Positions 20,139-30,379 of a stretch of DNA of 64,000 bases are shown here, in pieces. The DNA comes from Lucinisca nassula (taxonomy: Eukaryota > Mollusca > Bivalvia > Lucinida > Lucinidae), in assembly GCA_963580285.1 (NCBI GenBank), contig OY757026.1:47113431-47177430 (forward strand). The letters run 5' to 3'. Positions within the stretch are counted from its first letter, which is position 1, and each line of letters starts with the position of its first letter. Below the pieces are notes generated by a model. That model made no database searches. It was not told where the DNA came from and saw only the letters and a program-made list of their open reading frames with translations. A program made the position numbers and the translations under genes.

Positions 20139-20590
20139 TACTCTAGTCGGAATTATAATCCGATTCACAATTTTGGCACACAAACATTTGGCCCTTAGCA
20201 ATAGCAGTTCATTCTTCATGCGCTCAGTCTTTACATGCAACACACTGAATCCATTTTTCTCTTGATTTACTATTAGAGTAGGGTTCCACACATATCAAAC
20301 AGTACCATTCTTCATCTTCTGAGGAATGTGAGACGCCAAGTTCTGCAACGGAAGGTCAGGTGGTTTTTCTCCGGGTACTCCGGTTTTCGCCCACTTATGA
20401 TTAACGATCGGCTCGATATGAGTGAAATAATCTTGAAAGGGCCGTAAAACCCAAACCAAAAAAAAAAAAAAAAAAAAAAATCTTCTGAGGAATCGGAATT
20501 TTCAACTTTCCTTTTCCTTGGCGCTGATTTTCTTTTAATTGTTTTGGTTTTTGGTTTCGGTTTCATATTTTCTGCCTGCTTTGTTGATTT
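20139..20590 (-). pseudogene. Transposase C-terminal tail with PHD-like cysteines
   Basis: Reading the minus strand and skipping the SINE-3 insert gives a basic stretch (KPKPKTKTIKRK, then RKRKVENSDSSEDEE) followed by a cysteine/histidine pattern: WYCLIC, about 20 residues, CVAC, AHEE, then CQNC. This C4HC3-like zinc-binding tail is typical of pogo/Tigger-type DDE transposases; other transposons can carry similar tails. Two in-frame TGA codons replace expected W and C positions (ACKD-stop-AHEE-stop). The stop codon overlaps the RepA TSD. The catalytic part would lie upstream on the minus strand, but a tandem-repeat element starts at 20588, so only the tail survives. Confidence 0.6.
20328..20479 (+). 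mobile_element. SINE-3, 5'-truncated, with 14-bp TSD
   Basis: ATCTTCTGAGGAAT flanks both sides (20314-20327 and 20480-20493). The copy starts inside the SINE-3 body (GTGAGACGCCAAGTTCTGCA), continues through TTTTTCTCCGGGTACTCCGG, and ends GGGCCGTAAAACCC plus an A-run of about 20. It lies in the acidic SSEDEE stretch of the transposase tail. Confidence 0.9.
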
Positions 20591-21118
20591 TTATGCCCCC
20601 GCCATTCGGCCGCAATTCGAAGAATGGTGGAAGGGCATATAGCGTTGCCCCTGTCCGTCCGTTCGTTCGTTCGTTCGTTCGTTCGTCCGTCCGTTCGTTC
20701 GTTCGGACGTTCGAAACTTAAACGCAGTCAATAACTTTCTTATTTCTGGATGGATTTTGAAATTACATTGTGGAAATGTTAAGCACCATGAGACGATGTG
20801 TCACGTGCAAAACCCATGTCCGTAACTCCAAGGTCAATGTCATACTTAGAGGTCAAAGGTAAAAAACGGGTCAGATCAATAACTTTCTTATTTCTGGATG
20901 GATTTTGAAATTACTTGGCAGAAAAGTTGGCCATCATGAGACAATCTGCCTCACACAAAACCAAGGTCCTTACCACCAAGGTCAAGGTTATTTATTAGAG
21001 GTCAGATGTGAAAAAAGTGTCCAAAACTTAAACACCGTCAGTAACTTTCTATGGATTAATACGAACATAAACATATTTTCAGGCAGGGGCATCCCCGTCC
21101 TATGGACGCATTTCTAGT
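20588..21118 (-). mobile_element. Pearl-like tandem-repeat element
   Basis: The left end TTTTTATGCCCCCGCCATTC with a hairpin to GAAGAATGGTGGAAGGGCAT, a (GTTC)n microsatellite at 20660-20705, and about two tandem units of ~158 bp (AATAACTTTCTTATTTCTGG at 20730 and 20878). The right end is GGCAGGGGCATCCCCGTCCT followed by CATTTCTAGTC. It is the reverse complement of the array at 5290-6120 in sequence theme, and is compact enough to show the whole architecture. Confidence 0.7.
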
Positions 21119-21281
21119 CTTTCTTCTTTTTCTGTTGACGTCTGCAATATTCTTCCTCGATTAAATTTTTCTCGGACGTGTCTGTAAAAATAGCTGTCTT
21201 ACGTTTCATATATTGAGATACACGGGCCGATATGCCCAGTAACGCGACATTTAGCATACCATAAGTTGCTATTACATGTAT

Positions 21282-21545
21282 ATGATGCTTCCACGCAGAG
21301 CTGAATACGGCCCGCACACTAGTACTGGAGTCTGGTAAACCGCTTAAAGGATCTAAGCCTGTCCAGGAACCGCAGTGCGAGGCGGACCGTCCATGCTAAT
21401 AAATCATATTGGTTTCATTGGGCGACAGGGCTTGAGATGTCATTTCATCTCAATGTCGTGTAAAAGTCCCACAAAATTGGAAGCAACGTCTCAAAAATGA
21501 CCTTGACAGTGTTGACGGGGAGGTTAAACCTCAAATCAAACAAAC
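21282..21545 (+). mobile_element. RepA, 5'-truncated, with 11-bp TSD
   Basis: ATTACATGTAT at 21271-21281 and 21546-21556. The copy starts at ATGATGCTTCCACGCAGAGC, lacking the first ~45 bp. A 5' truncation with a TSD is the signature of target-primed reverse transcription. Confidence 0.9.
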
Positions 21546-21639
21546 ATTACATGTATTGTGCATATTTCGTTAAATTATTTACAGGATTTTTATATACATT
21601 AGGTTACATTTTAAGTTAGAAGTAATTAAAGATCTCTAG

Positions 21640-21790
21640 ACCAGGGCCCAGGATTACAATCGTTACTTAAGTTAAGGTCGACTTAACGATTTGAGGAGGA
21701 ATTCTTATCTCAGTAAAGTATTTCCTTAAAAAGTGCATTCGAAAGCCACCTATTTCGTTTACTTAGCTAAGTATTTAACTTCGGATAAAG
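21640..21790 (-). repeat. R4 repeat fragment (GGGCCCAGGATTACAAT end)
   Basis: GGGCCCAGGATTACAATCGT followed by TTAAGT-rich sequence resembles the starts of 58640 and, inverted, 28016. Diverged. The stretch 21800-22105 has no recognised feature. Confidence 0.5.
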
Positions 21791-22107
21791 TCGTAATTTT
21801 GACGGAAAATTTCACGACGATTAGCACGTAAGTTTCAATTACACATTGATGTAGGCGGCCCACAATTTTCCCGCGATCTGTCAAAAATCACTTCTGTTTG
21901 ATTGAATGGATACAATAGAAAATATGATGGTTTAGTTTCCATTTCACTACATAAACCATGAAAAATGTTTTACACACTATAAAACGTGTTTCATTGAAGG
22001 ATCACACTCGATCACGATTTGTGCGGACAAACATTGGTAACAATGTAGCACCACGCCCACGCCATATTCAAAACGCTGTTTCTGCGGGGTCCCTTTAGAA
22101 ACAAGAA

Positions 22108-22281
22108 ATCATATACAAACCAAAAGGCTTATATGCAGTGGAAGGTCTGACTCACATCACTTTGCCTGGGTAGGCTTAGTCCTTTTAAGCTGTTTACCAG
22201 TGCTCGCGCCAGTGTGGTCGGTTTCAGCTCTGCATGGAAGCACCATGCAGTCAAATCTGAAGCCCCGAGGGGTGGGGGCGG
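22108..22281 (-). mobile_element. RepA 5' half
   Basis: Minus-orientation fragment: CAGTGGAAGGTCTGACTCAC, GCTGTTTACCAGTGCTCG, CAGCTCTGCATGGAAGCA, then GAAGCCCCGAGGGGTGGGGG. The tail half is missing. 22282-22448 holds nothing recognised. Confidence 0.7.
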
Positions 22282-22751
22282 AATCGGTTTTATAGAGTCT
22301 GTCCATGATTCAACCCTTCTCATGCTGTTAGGCGTATTGCATAATATTCAATACAATCTGGTACAGTAATAAATATATTCTGCACTATGGTGAAGAACAG
22401 GGAAGACTCCAGCAGAAACCACCCCAAACTTAACCCCGGCTACAATATTGTTTTCGGATGTCATTATTATACATGTATGTAGCTGATATAGTCATTTACG
22501 ACTAGATCAAACATCGTGCAGACAAACACGGAGAAAACCGTAGCTCCAGTCGGAGTAAAACAAAGGAAAAAAAATAAAATAAAAATGGGATATAAAATCT
22601 CTGCACATTCCATCTCGGATTGCCCCGTCTTTTTTATGAATGAGGTCCTTATCTGCGTATAACCTTACAGTTGATGAGGCATAAAGCGCTCACTCACTCA
22701 CCTCACAAACACACTCAATCAGTCACATGTACAAGCTTACAAGGGAGGTGG

Positions 22752-23039
22752 ACGGCCCCCGCCCATCGGGGCTTGCAGAAATAGAGGGGCTGCTTGATGC
22801 TTCCACGCAGAGCTGAAATCGACCCGCACACGGGTAGTGGTAATCCGTTTAGAGGATCTAAGCCTGCCCATGCAAAGCGGTGCGAGAATATAAACCCTAT
22901 TGGTTTCATTGGGTGGCAGGGCTTGAGATGTCATTTCATCTCGATGTCGGGTAAAAGTCCCACAAAATTGGAAGCAACGTCTCCAAAATGACCTTTACAG
23001 TGTTGACGAGGACGTAAAAACTCAAATCAAACAAAACAA
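22752..23039 (+). mobile_element. RepA with TSD and paralogous empty site
   Basis: ACAAGGGAGGTGG flanks both sides (22739-22751 and 23040-23052). In the paralogous segment the site is single and uninterrupted (ACAAACGGAGGTGG near 60022). This independently defines the RepA boundaries and shows it moves by insertion with target-site duplication. Confidence 0.95.
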
Positions 23040-23184
23040 ACAAGGGAGGTGGTACGCCTCAAACTTATTTTTATTTAGCATTTCAAGGCAAGGAGAAGAA
23101 GCATATGATAGGTTGTGGCCAATATCAGTTGGACACCCCAGTGACGCAAGATACTCGTCACCTTGCCTCACCCAACCAGCACAA

Positions 23185-23405
23185 GCCGACCAAACGCGAC
23201 CTCCAGTAAACCACTTAGAAGGCTTAAGCCTCCCCAGGCAAATTGGTGCAAGTCGGGCCGTCGATGCATATACGAGTTTGATTGGGCGACAGGGCTTGAG
23301 ATGTAATTTCATCTCAATGTCGGGTAAAAGTCCGACAAAATTGAAAGCAACACTTCCAAAATCAAACCTAAATAGCGTTGCGAGGATGAATCTCAAATCA
23401 ACCAA
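23185..23405 (+). mobile_element. Old RepA-like copy within the duplicated segment
   Basis: CCAGTAAACCACTTAGAAGG through TCAATGTCGGGTAAAAGTCC to CTCAAATCAACC and an A-run. The same diverged copy is present at 60240-60480, so it predates the duplication. It differs from young RepA in several blocks (AACACTTCCAAAATCAAACC). Confidence 0.75.
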
Positions 23406-23439
23406 AAAAAAAAAAAATTCTTTGTATTTAATAAATTTT

Positions 23440-23820
23440 GATATAGAGGATCTTACATTCGTGCTCATGTATTATTGAATTTATTAAACGAGTTGAGGAA
23501 AAGGGATAAAATGCGAGGCTTTGCCGAGCATTTTATCCCTTTTCTTCAGCGAGTTTAATAAATTCAATAATACATGAGCACAAATGCAAGATTCTATTTA
23601 TCATATGACATTTAAAACGCATTTTATTCTCGATTGTTTACAAAAATATCAATATTCCGCCATTAGTAAACGCGACGTCGTTAAGGACGCCGTACATGTA
23701 ACGTTACGGGACGTATCAAGCTAATTTGCATATTTAATCCACTAGTGGATTATCGAAAATAATGCATGGCGTTATTACACTCTCGGACGCGACGTCATAT
23801 GATAAATTGCGAATCTTACA
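23440..23820. mobile_element. MITE-C copy (reverse orientation)
   Basis: Hairpin arms GTTGAGGAAAAGGGATAAAA and mirror, flanked by ATGTATTATTGAATTTATTA and mirror. Then TTAAGGACGCCGTACATGTA, AATCCACTAGTGGATTATCG and CGGACGCGACGTCATATGAT. It is absent from the paralogous copy near 60525. Confidence 0.8.
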
Positions 23821-23959
23821 CAAATGGTTCTTTCATATGAAAGTTACGAAACGGGCCTTCCAATTGGATTTTAAATTGGATTTTATTGCCTTTACTATGA
23901 CCATTTGCCCAGCAAATGTACATCGCTGACATACGTTACAGTTGTTCACGCCAAAATAG

Positions 23960-24350
23960 TAATTGTTACATTTCAAGTGTAAGGACTAATGTAAACCTAT
24001 AGAAAACAATGCTGTTCATACTTCCATGAACGCATCGAGTCATATGATTTTCCATGACGTCAAGTGACGCCCATCTAAACCATGGTTCTCTATGATCTCA
24101 TTGGGCGTTCCGCTCTTTATAGAAAACTGCGTGTAAATGGTTTTCAGCTTTAACAGTTTGCCTTATAAGTGAGGAAAAAAGAATGTAAATATAAGAAATA
24201 TTTTTCGATGTTCATGAAGGTATGAACGACAGCGGGTCGCTAGCAAAGTTTATATGAACCCCTTCGGAGTTCATTTACTTTGCAGGCGACCCTGTTCGTT
24301 CATACTTTCATGAACAGCAGAAAAATAAAAGTCATTTCTTAAATGCACGT
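23960..24350. mobile_element. MITE-E hairpin element
   Basis: GTTCATACTTCCATGAACGC at the left, and a strong hairpin at 24225-24315 (GCGGGTCGCTAGCAAAGTTT / mirror around CCCCTTCGG), ending CATACTTTCATGAACAGCAG. A second copy lies at 24890-25290, and the left part recurs at 60700-60800 without the hairpin. Confidence 0.7.
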
Positions 24351-24551
24351 GGCGTCATACTATTTCATGACACTGAATATAAAGACGCCATATGATGGAT
24401 GTGAACATTGTATGCGTAAAAGTAGCAGGACGTGTATATGCGTAGGAACATGGACCCGCTGTGCCACAGGATCAGTTTTTAAATAAATTAACAGACAAAA
24501 GTGATATAGGCCAGCCTTCCCCCCCCCCTCCCCCCCCGACACACAAACCTG

Positions 24552-24880
24552 TCGGCCCCGCCCACCCAGCGGGGCTTGAAGAAATAAATTGGCTGAATCC
24601 GACCGCACACGAGTACTGGTCACCCACTTAGAGGATCTAAGCCTGCCCATAGTGACTTGAATCTTTTTTTTTTTTTTTCTTTTCATGATTCAAGCCCCTA
24701 TGGCATGCCCAGGAAAAGCGGCGCGAGTCGGACCGTCCATGCTTATAAACCCTATTGGTTTCATTGGGCGACAGGCTTGAGAAGTCATTTCATCTCAATG
24801 TCGGGTAAAAGTCCAACAAAATAGGAGCAACGTCTCCAAAATGACCTGTATATAGTTGACGGGGACGTTCAACATAAAAT
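24552..24880 (+). mobile_element. RepA copy with internal 57-bp insert
   Basis: GGCCCCGCCCACCCAGCGGG to GACGGGGACGTTCAACATAA. Between 24650 and 24707 a T-rich hairpin-like insert (TGACTTGAATC, T-run, ATGATTCAAG) interrupts the motif CTGCCCAGG; GCCCAt/GCCCAg may be a short duplication. C-run at 24518-24537 just upstream. Confidence 0.8.
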
Positions 24881-24889
24881 ATTTCCATT

Positions 24890-25290
24890 TCCATTGTAAA
24901 AGTCTAATGTAGAAAACAATTGCGTGCATACTTCCATGAACGCATCGAATCACATGATTTTCAGTGACGTTAAATGACGTCATTCTAAACCATTGTTCTC
25001 TACGGGCGTTGATGACGTCAACGCTGCTCCGCTGTTTGTAGAAAAACAGCGTGTAAATGTTTTTCAGCTTTAATAGTTTGCCCTACAAGCTTGTTTTCGC
25101 CCAGTGATGAGGGGCAAATAATGTAAATATAAAAAATAAACTTAATTTTTCTGCTTTTCATGAAATTATGAACGACAGTGGGTCGCTAGCAAAGTTTACA
25201 TGAACCCCTTCGGGATTCATTTTACTTTGCACGCGACCCACTGCGTTCATACTTCCATGAACTGCAGAAAAATAAATTTCATTTCTTAAA
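24890..25290. mobile_element. MITE-E hairpin element, second copy
   Basis: GTGCATACTTCCATGAACGC at the left; the hairpin at 25165-25255 (GTGGGTCGCTAGCAAAGTTT / AAAGT..GCGACCCAC) is more complete than in the first copy. It lies about 930 bp downstream of that copy in the same orientation. Confidence 0.75.
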
Positions 25291-25309
25291 TCAATCAATC
25301 AAACATACA

Positions 25310-25545
25310 GACACCTACCCTGACAAAAACAACCAAGTCGTTTAAGACCCCCTTTCGCTTGTAAGAGCCTTCCTACAGCAAACAATAAATTGTTGCCCTG
25401 TTACCAGTATTATACAGTATTATATAAAGGGAAGTTTTTATACAGCTCTATCGGTCAAAAACTGTGACACACCAAGGGAGAAATACATCCCAGTTGTTTT
25501 ATACCTCTTCGCCAAGTCGACTTGAGCTACATGTACAAGGAGGAA
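25310..25545 (-). repeat. SINE-4 body without inserted MITE
   Basis: Reverse complement of parts of 58960-59473: CCCTGACAAAAACAACCAAG, AATTGTTGCCCTGTTACCAG and GGGAGAAATACATCCCAGTT. At the position where 59078-59372 carries a MITE this copy is continuous (CAGTATTATACAGTATTATA), serving as an empty site. 25550-25740 holds no recognised feature. Confidence 0.7.
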
Positions 25546-25742
25546 AAAAAAATCAAAGCACTGACAGTGCTGATGGAGCGTAGCTTTGATAATTTGATTT
25601 AGCGTCTGACTGGTACTTTAATTCCGGCTCATATTGATCCAATGAACATAGCTGTTTGAAGCTATTCTGGGCAAGAAGTCGTGTTAAAGCAACAAGACCT
25701 AAATTGAAATTAATTCACGCTAAGGTGTAGACCCCGCAACAA

Positions 25743-25945
25743 GCATCACGAAAACACGCCTGTACAAATACATTGTCAAATTTTTGGCAAAAAAAAAAAA
25801 AAAAAAAATGGAAATTTTAAGATACAAAATTGTGATATTTTCTTATCTCTGCTCAAAACATTGATTGATGGGACTTGACTGAACCGCCTTGACGAGGCCG
25901 TTTTATCAAGAACCCACAATCAATGTTTTTGAGCAATACAGCAAC
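25743..25945. mobile_element. MITE-B copy
   Basis: GCATCACGAAAACACGCCTG at the left end, an A-run of about 20, and a degenerate central palindrome (GAACCGCCTTGACGAGG). The right arm stops at TCAATGTTTTTGAGCA. Confidence 0.7.
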
Positions 25946-26039
25946 CATGCAGTTCTACAGTTTACTTGAAGATTTCTGCTGAGCTATAGTTCGTGCAATA
26001 ACTGCGGCTTGCGCAATTGTTTTGCGGCTTTAAAGTTAT

Positions 26040-26865
26040 TTCATGTAATCAGTTTTTGAAAAATTACCTTGGGGAGGTTATTTATCTTGCATTAGACATT
26101 CTCCTTGGTTACGCCTTGATGATGTTTATCTTCATGTGAAAAATTATGATAATTTTCCCAGCAGTTTATAAGTTATACATCCGTAATCATTCTTTAAAAA
26201 TTGCCTCGGTGAGGCTGTTTATAAAGCTATCTGGCATTAGACAATATCATTAGCTTGATCTTGTCAATTTACATCTGCATGCAAAACATTATAAAAATAT
26301 ACCCGTCGGTTTGAAAGTTATACGACCGTGTCAGTGGGTGAATTTTGTACTTGCCGAGGCTAAAATAAAGAAATTGGACATTCTGGAATCGCGTTGGTTA
26401 GATCTGTACATTATCTACCTGTATGCTAACAGTTGTCAAAAATATTTGTCAATATCAACCTGTATGCCGAAAGTGATCACACCGGGTTTAGATGTTATAC
26501 TCCGTATTCATTTTTTATATTATTTTGCCTCAGCAAGTAATCTTGCATAAAACAGCCTCATGGGTTAGGTATTGTCAATATCAATCCGAATGCCAAAAAT
26601 GATCGGAATATTCAGAGAGGTTTGAACATTATACTCTGTTAACATTTTTCAGAATATATATTGCATCGGTGAGGCCATTTATGAAGTGATCTTGCACACG
26701 ACAGTTTCTTGGGTTAGTTATTGTCAATATCAATCCATAGGAATATTTGAAGAGGTTTAGACATTATACTCCGTTATTATTATATAAAAATAAATTGCCT
26801 CGACGAGGCCATTTATGAAATGATCTGGCATTAAGACAATTTCTTTGATTAAATATTGTCAATAC
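26040..26865. repeat. Degenerate tandem array, about 140-bp unit x ~6
   Basis: The motifs TTGCCTCGGTGAGGC, TCTTGCATTAGACA and ATTGTCAATATCAATCC recur near 26070, 26200, 26355, 26525, 26665 and 26800. Divergence between units is high. No coding function. Confidence 0.75.
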
Positions 26866-26867
26866 AG

Positions 26868-27060
26868 CACAGTGCACAGTCTTTTACCGGTAACCAACAA
26901 CTGCCCTTCTTGAATCAGCGAAAAGGATAGAATCACCGTGGAACAGATTTCACGATCAAACTCCTGGAAATAATGTTGCCGAACCCGGCAGGTATCGAAA
27001 TTGCGTCTGAGCTGATAATTTGCTTTATTTATGGTCACATGCCTAGGACGCAGAAATGTC
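26868..27060 (-). mobile_element. SINE-6 copy
   Basis: Shares CAGTGCACAGTC and CTTCTTGAATCAGCG with 1385-1575. On the minus strand the right part contains TTTCGATACCTGCCGGGTTC, a box B remnant. It is followed by a C-run (27084-27100) and (CA)n. Confidence 0.5.
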
Positions 27061-27124
27061 GATTTAAAAAAGTAACATTGTGCCCCCCCCCCCCCCCCCA
27101 ACACACACACACACACACACACAT

Positions 27125-27245
27125 TAACCCATACTCTGAGTATATGTCTAGCAGCCTCTTATGGGACAAACATAGCAGACCCAGATCAGACGCTACAATA
27201 AGTGGCGTCTCATCTGTGTCTAAACTGCAAAATTTACTGCTAACA
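27125..27245. repeat. piggyBac-like MITE remnant
   Basis: Starts TTAACCCATACTCTG and contains the hairpin CAGACCCAGATCAGACGC / GGCGTCTCATCTGTGTC. The right TTAA end was not located. Confidence 0.55.
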
Positions 27246-27689
27246 ATATAAGCCTTGACGTGCACCTGTCCAAACTCATTCCAACTGTCTTATTTTGGTA
27301 ATACATTATCGATCCACACTGCGCACTTTTAACCCATTTTAAACGAATGGAATCCTCAACACCTTATACCAGAATGGAATGAGTTCATTTTAAAATGAGG
27401 GATGTCAGGTTGTGGCTTCCACGAAATATTTGGCAAAAATGGCTGAGAACTCTAAAAAGATTAGACTACTACACACTTCATCTATTAAAAATATTCATCA
27501 ATTCCGTTTGTAATAGGTGGTCTGTGAAGCAGTCTATAAGAAGATACCGCATGGCGTAATAATCTACTACGTTTACAGGGGGTACTATGTTCTCACTGGT
27601 GATTGGGTCATATGCAGTAACACAAAAAGTAGTGCGGAAATCACTTCTCATCTCACTGGAGCTACGCTGCAACAGCTACGCTCCAAAAA

Positions 27690-28016
27690 GTGGCTCGACC
27701 GGGACCCGAACCCAGGGCCTCTTGTACATGATGCAAACACTTTTTACCGTCTCAGCTACGGAGCATGACTGGTGATTTCGAGCAAATAAAAGCTCTCGTG
27801 TTTGCCGTTGTTGATATATACATTCATGTGTCAAGGTCAAATCTTAAAAGTTAAGGTACCTACCTGGGTTACCTTAAATATTTAAGTATTTTCTTTGGTT
27901 AAGTATCGACTTAAACGAAAGAAATTCTTTGTAGTTCACTTTATATGATAGTTAAGTAAATACTTAGTTTAAGTAGGTACTTAAAATTTAAGTACGCATT
28001 GTAATCCTGGGCCCAG
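27690..28016 (+). repeat. R4 repeat with tRNA-like segment
   Basis: CCCGAACCCAGGGCC (reverse box B) followed by GATTTCGAGCAAATAAAAGC and a long TTAAGTA-rich stretch ending CATTGTAATCCTGGGCCCA. Largely the reverse complement of 58640-58890. 27246-27690 and 28017-28480 hold no recognised gene. Confidence 0.6.
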
Positions 28017-28479
28017 GTCATTATGGCAAAAGTGCTATGCATTATGTTCCGCACTGAAAACATTACAACTGTTATGGCAAAAGTGTTATGCATGATTTTC
28101 CGTACTGAAAACATTAATACAACTGTAATGTCCATTAGAATATTCGAAGAAAGCTCAACAATAAATATAGTGTGTTTAATAGAGTAAAAGTTAATTTTAA
28201 CAGTCGCGTAACAAAGATTCTGAAGTAAGTTACGTAACGCCATAGACGTTGCCTGGGACTAGGAAACAGGGTTATTACAACAACGTTCACGCACATATAA
28301 CGTTTATGGGTAGACGCATGGGCCATTCGAGATAAGTAAGTGTGCCAATATGGGGGATGGAATCATTAGCAATATATGAATATTGGACCACGCATCCAAG
28401 AAAATTGTTATTTTTCATAATGCACTTAATCATTAGAGGCTCTGAAATGCCATGTGTCGCGGTATTAGGTATATCGGTC

Positions 28480-28787
28480 CGGCCCCCGCCCATCGGGGCT
28501 TGAAGAAATAGATGGGCTGCACGATGCTTCCACGCAGAGCTGAAACCGACGGCACAGGAGTACTGGTAAACCGCTTAGAGGATCTAAGCCTGCCCAGGAA
28601 AAGCGGTACGAGTCGGACCACCCATGCTTTAATATAAACCCTATTGGTTTCATTGGGTGACAGGGCTTGAGATGTCATTTCATCTCAATGTCGGGTAAAA
28701 GTCCCACAAAATTGGAAGCAACGTCTCCAAAATGACCTATACAGTGTTGACTGGGACGTTAAACCTCAAATCAAACAAAAACAAACA
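28480..28787 (+). mobile_element. RepA, full length, 13-bp TSD
   Basis: AGGTATATCGGTC at 28467-28479 and 28788-28800. Body from CGGCCCCCGCCCATCGGGGC to AAACAAAAACAAACA. A well-preserved reference copy for the family (308 bp). Confidence 0.95.
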
Positions 28788-28970
28788 AGGTATATCGGTC
28801 GTTTAGCTCCATATTGGCCCAATGGTTATTTGTCCGAGGACTTACATGGAGCTTGCAGGCCGTTATGCCCATTAACGCGTTATCTTACATATATTTTGCA
28901 TTTTCTGTAAATCATTTACTGGGTATTCACAACAACAAGTTTAAAGTTTCTTAAATCGGTTGTAAGTTTG

Positions 28971-28974
<4 letters not shown>

Positions 28975-29010
<36 letters not shown>

Positions 29011-29075
29011 TTTCGGGTTTAACGTCGCTTTCAACATTTTTTTCAGTCATATCACGACGTTGTCTGGTTGCGACA
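28975..29075 (-). mobile_element. SINE-1 3' tail fragment with (TG)n
   Basis: (TG)n of about 33 bp, then ATTTCGGGTTTAACGTCGCT and CGTTGTCTGGTTGCGACAT: the reverse complement of the SINE-1 3' end. The head is missing. 29080-29930 contains no recognised feature. Confidence 0.75.
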
Positions 29076-29931
29076 TATAATAGATATATAATTAAGCATC
29101 TTCGGACCACGCAATGTCCGTACGAGGGCCATTATGGATAAATAAGCAGGCGAATTTGGGGAATGGGATTACGTCGGAGCCACATTAGAGCGCGTATCAA
29201 AGAATAATTGGTGCTATTTATGGTAATGCACGTGATAATAATCATGATATCACTGGAGCAGTAATGGAAGTTCTAAAATAGTTATACACTATGTCGTTAC
29301 AGTTATTATCTCGCTATGTGTTTGATGGAATATGCACGGGGCACTGTAACACTTTGCCCAACATATAGTTCGAACAAATTTACCTGTGACTGACCTTTAT
29401 GCAAGGAATTATCATTTTCCCGCTGTACATCGTAAAGCGGGAAAATGTCTTAACAAAACCGGTTTATCAACAAGTGAGCAGTGAGTAGTGTTGGCACGTG
29501 GAAAAGAATAGCTAGTAGTTTCAGGGCGTGAAGAAATCAGTTCTACGCGAGATCTCTGTACATACACATCGTTATTTTGTACAAGAATTTCAATTTTGCA
29601 AAACATTAAATGGATGAGATTGAGCAGAATCAAATAAGTAGTGGCTTTATAGTCTAAATATATCATATTCGAGTGAGTAAACACGAGTGAGTAAAGGCTC
29701 AAAGAACGAGAACACAGACTTGTGGTTCGGGTGCTGAAGCCAGCTTATATAGATGTGCCTTTTAGACATTTCTGTATGTTCTGGTTCTAGTGGGTGAACA
29801 TTGGTCTGTGTGAACGTTCCTGCTGGTCAGAGCATGGATAAATCCTACCTCACCCTCCCAGCGGGAGTAGGGTAACCGGTTGGGTAGCCCGCTCGCAGCA
29901 AGTTGCGTCGAGACCCGAATAGATCAATACA

Positions 29932-30280
29932 TGGGTGGCCGTAGGAAAATTTTTCTTTTTCGTTTTACTCTCGGTGTAACAGTATTTTTTTTTTTTATTT
30001 TCTTAAAGAGAAATACATACCATGCATGATCCGGGCAGGTGTCAGAACTGCACCCCGTGCCTAAGCGAGCTAATGGTCAATATATCTATGACGTCATCAT
30101 TAGACATATACAATGGTGGCCCTAAGGAAAATTGCATCCTCGTTTTAATTTCGGTATAGCAGTATATTTTACATTTTCATAAAGGAAGTATATCCGCCTT
30201 ACATGATCTTTGCAGGTGTCGAAAGTGCACCCGGGGCATAAGCGAGCTATTGGTCAAATGTATCTCTGATTTCATATTAA
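29932..30280. repeat. Tandem duplication, ~175-bp unit x 2
   Basis: Units begin GGTGGCCGTAGGAAAATTTT and GGTGGCCCTAAGGAAAATTG, and both end in a CTAAGCGAGCTAATGGTCAA-type motif. Divergence is roughly a quarter of positions by eye. Confidence 0.65.
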
Positions 30281-30379
30281 GCCATAGATAATTCACAGTG
30301 TACTTACTTATAGCACGTGAACAATTCTTTTGCGACTGTTATATAAACAGGAGAAATGCTAGACAGGCTTTTGAAAACT

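Larger units (their letters stand above)
22449..24120. repeat. Paralogous segment, copy 1 (pair at 59775-60805)
   Basis: Collinear with 59775-60805: GTTTTCGGATGTCAT, CGGAGAAAACCGTAGCTCCA, CATAAAGCGCTCACTCACTC, GGAGGTGG, TTGGACACCCCAGTGACGCA, GAAAGTTACGAAACGGGCC, TACAGTTGTTCACGCCAAAA and CATACTTCCATGAACGCATC occur in both in the same order. Copy 1 is longer because it carries a RepA insertion (22752-23039) and a MITE-C (about 23440-23820). No gene is visible in either copy. Confidence 0.85.
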
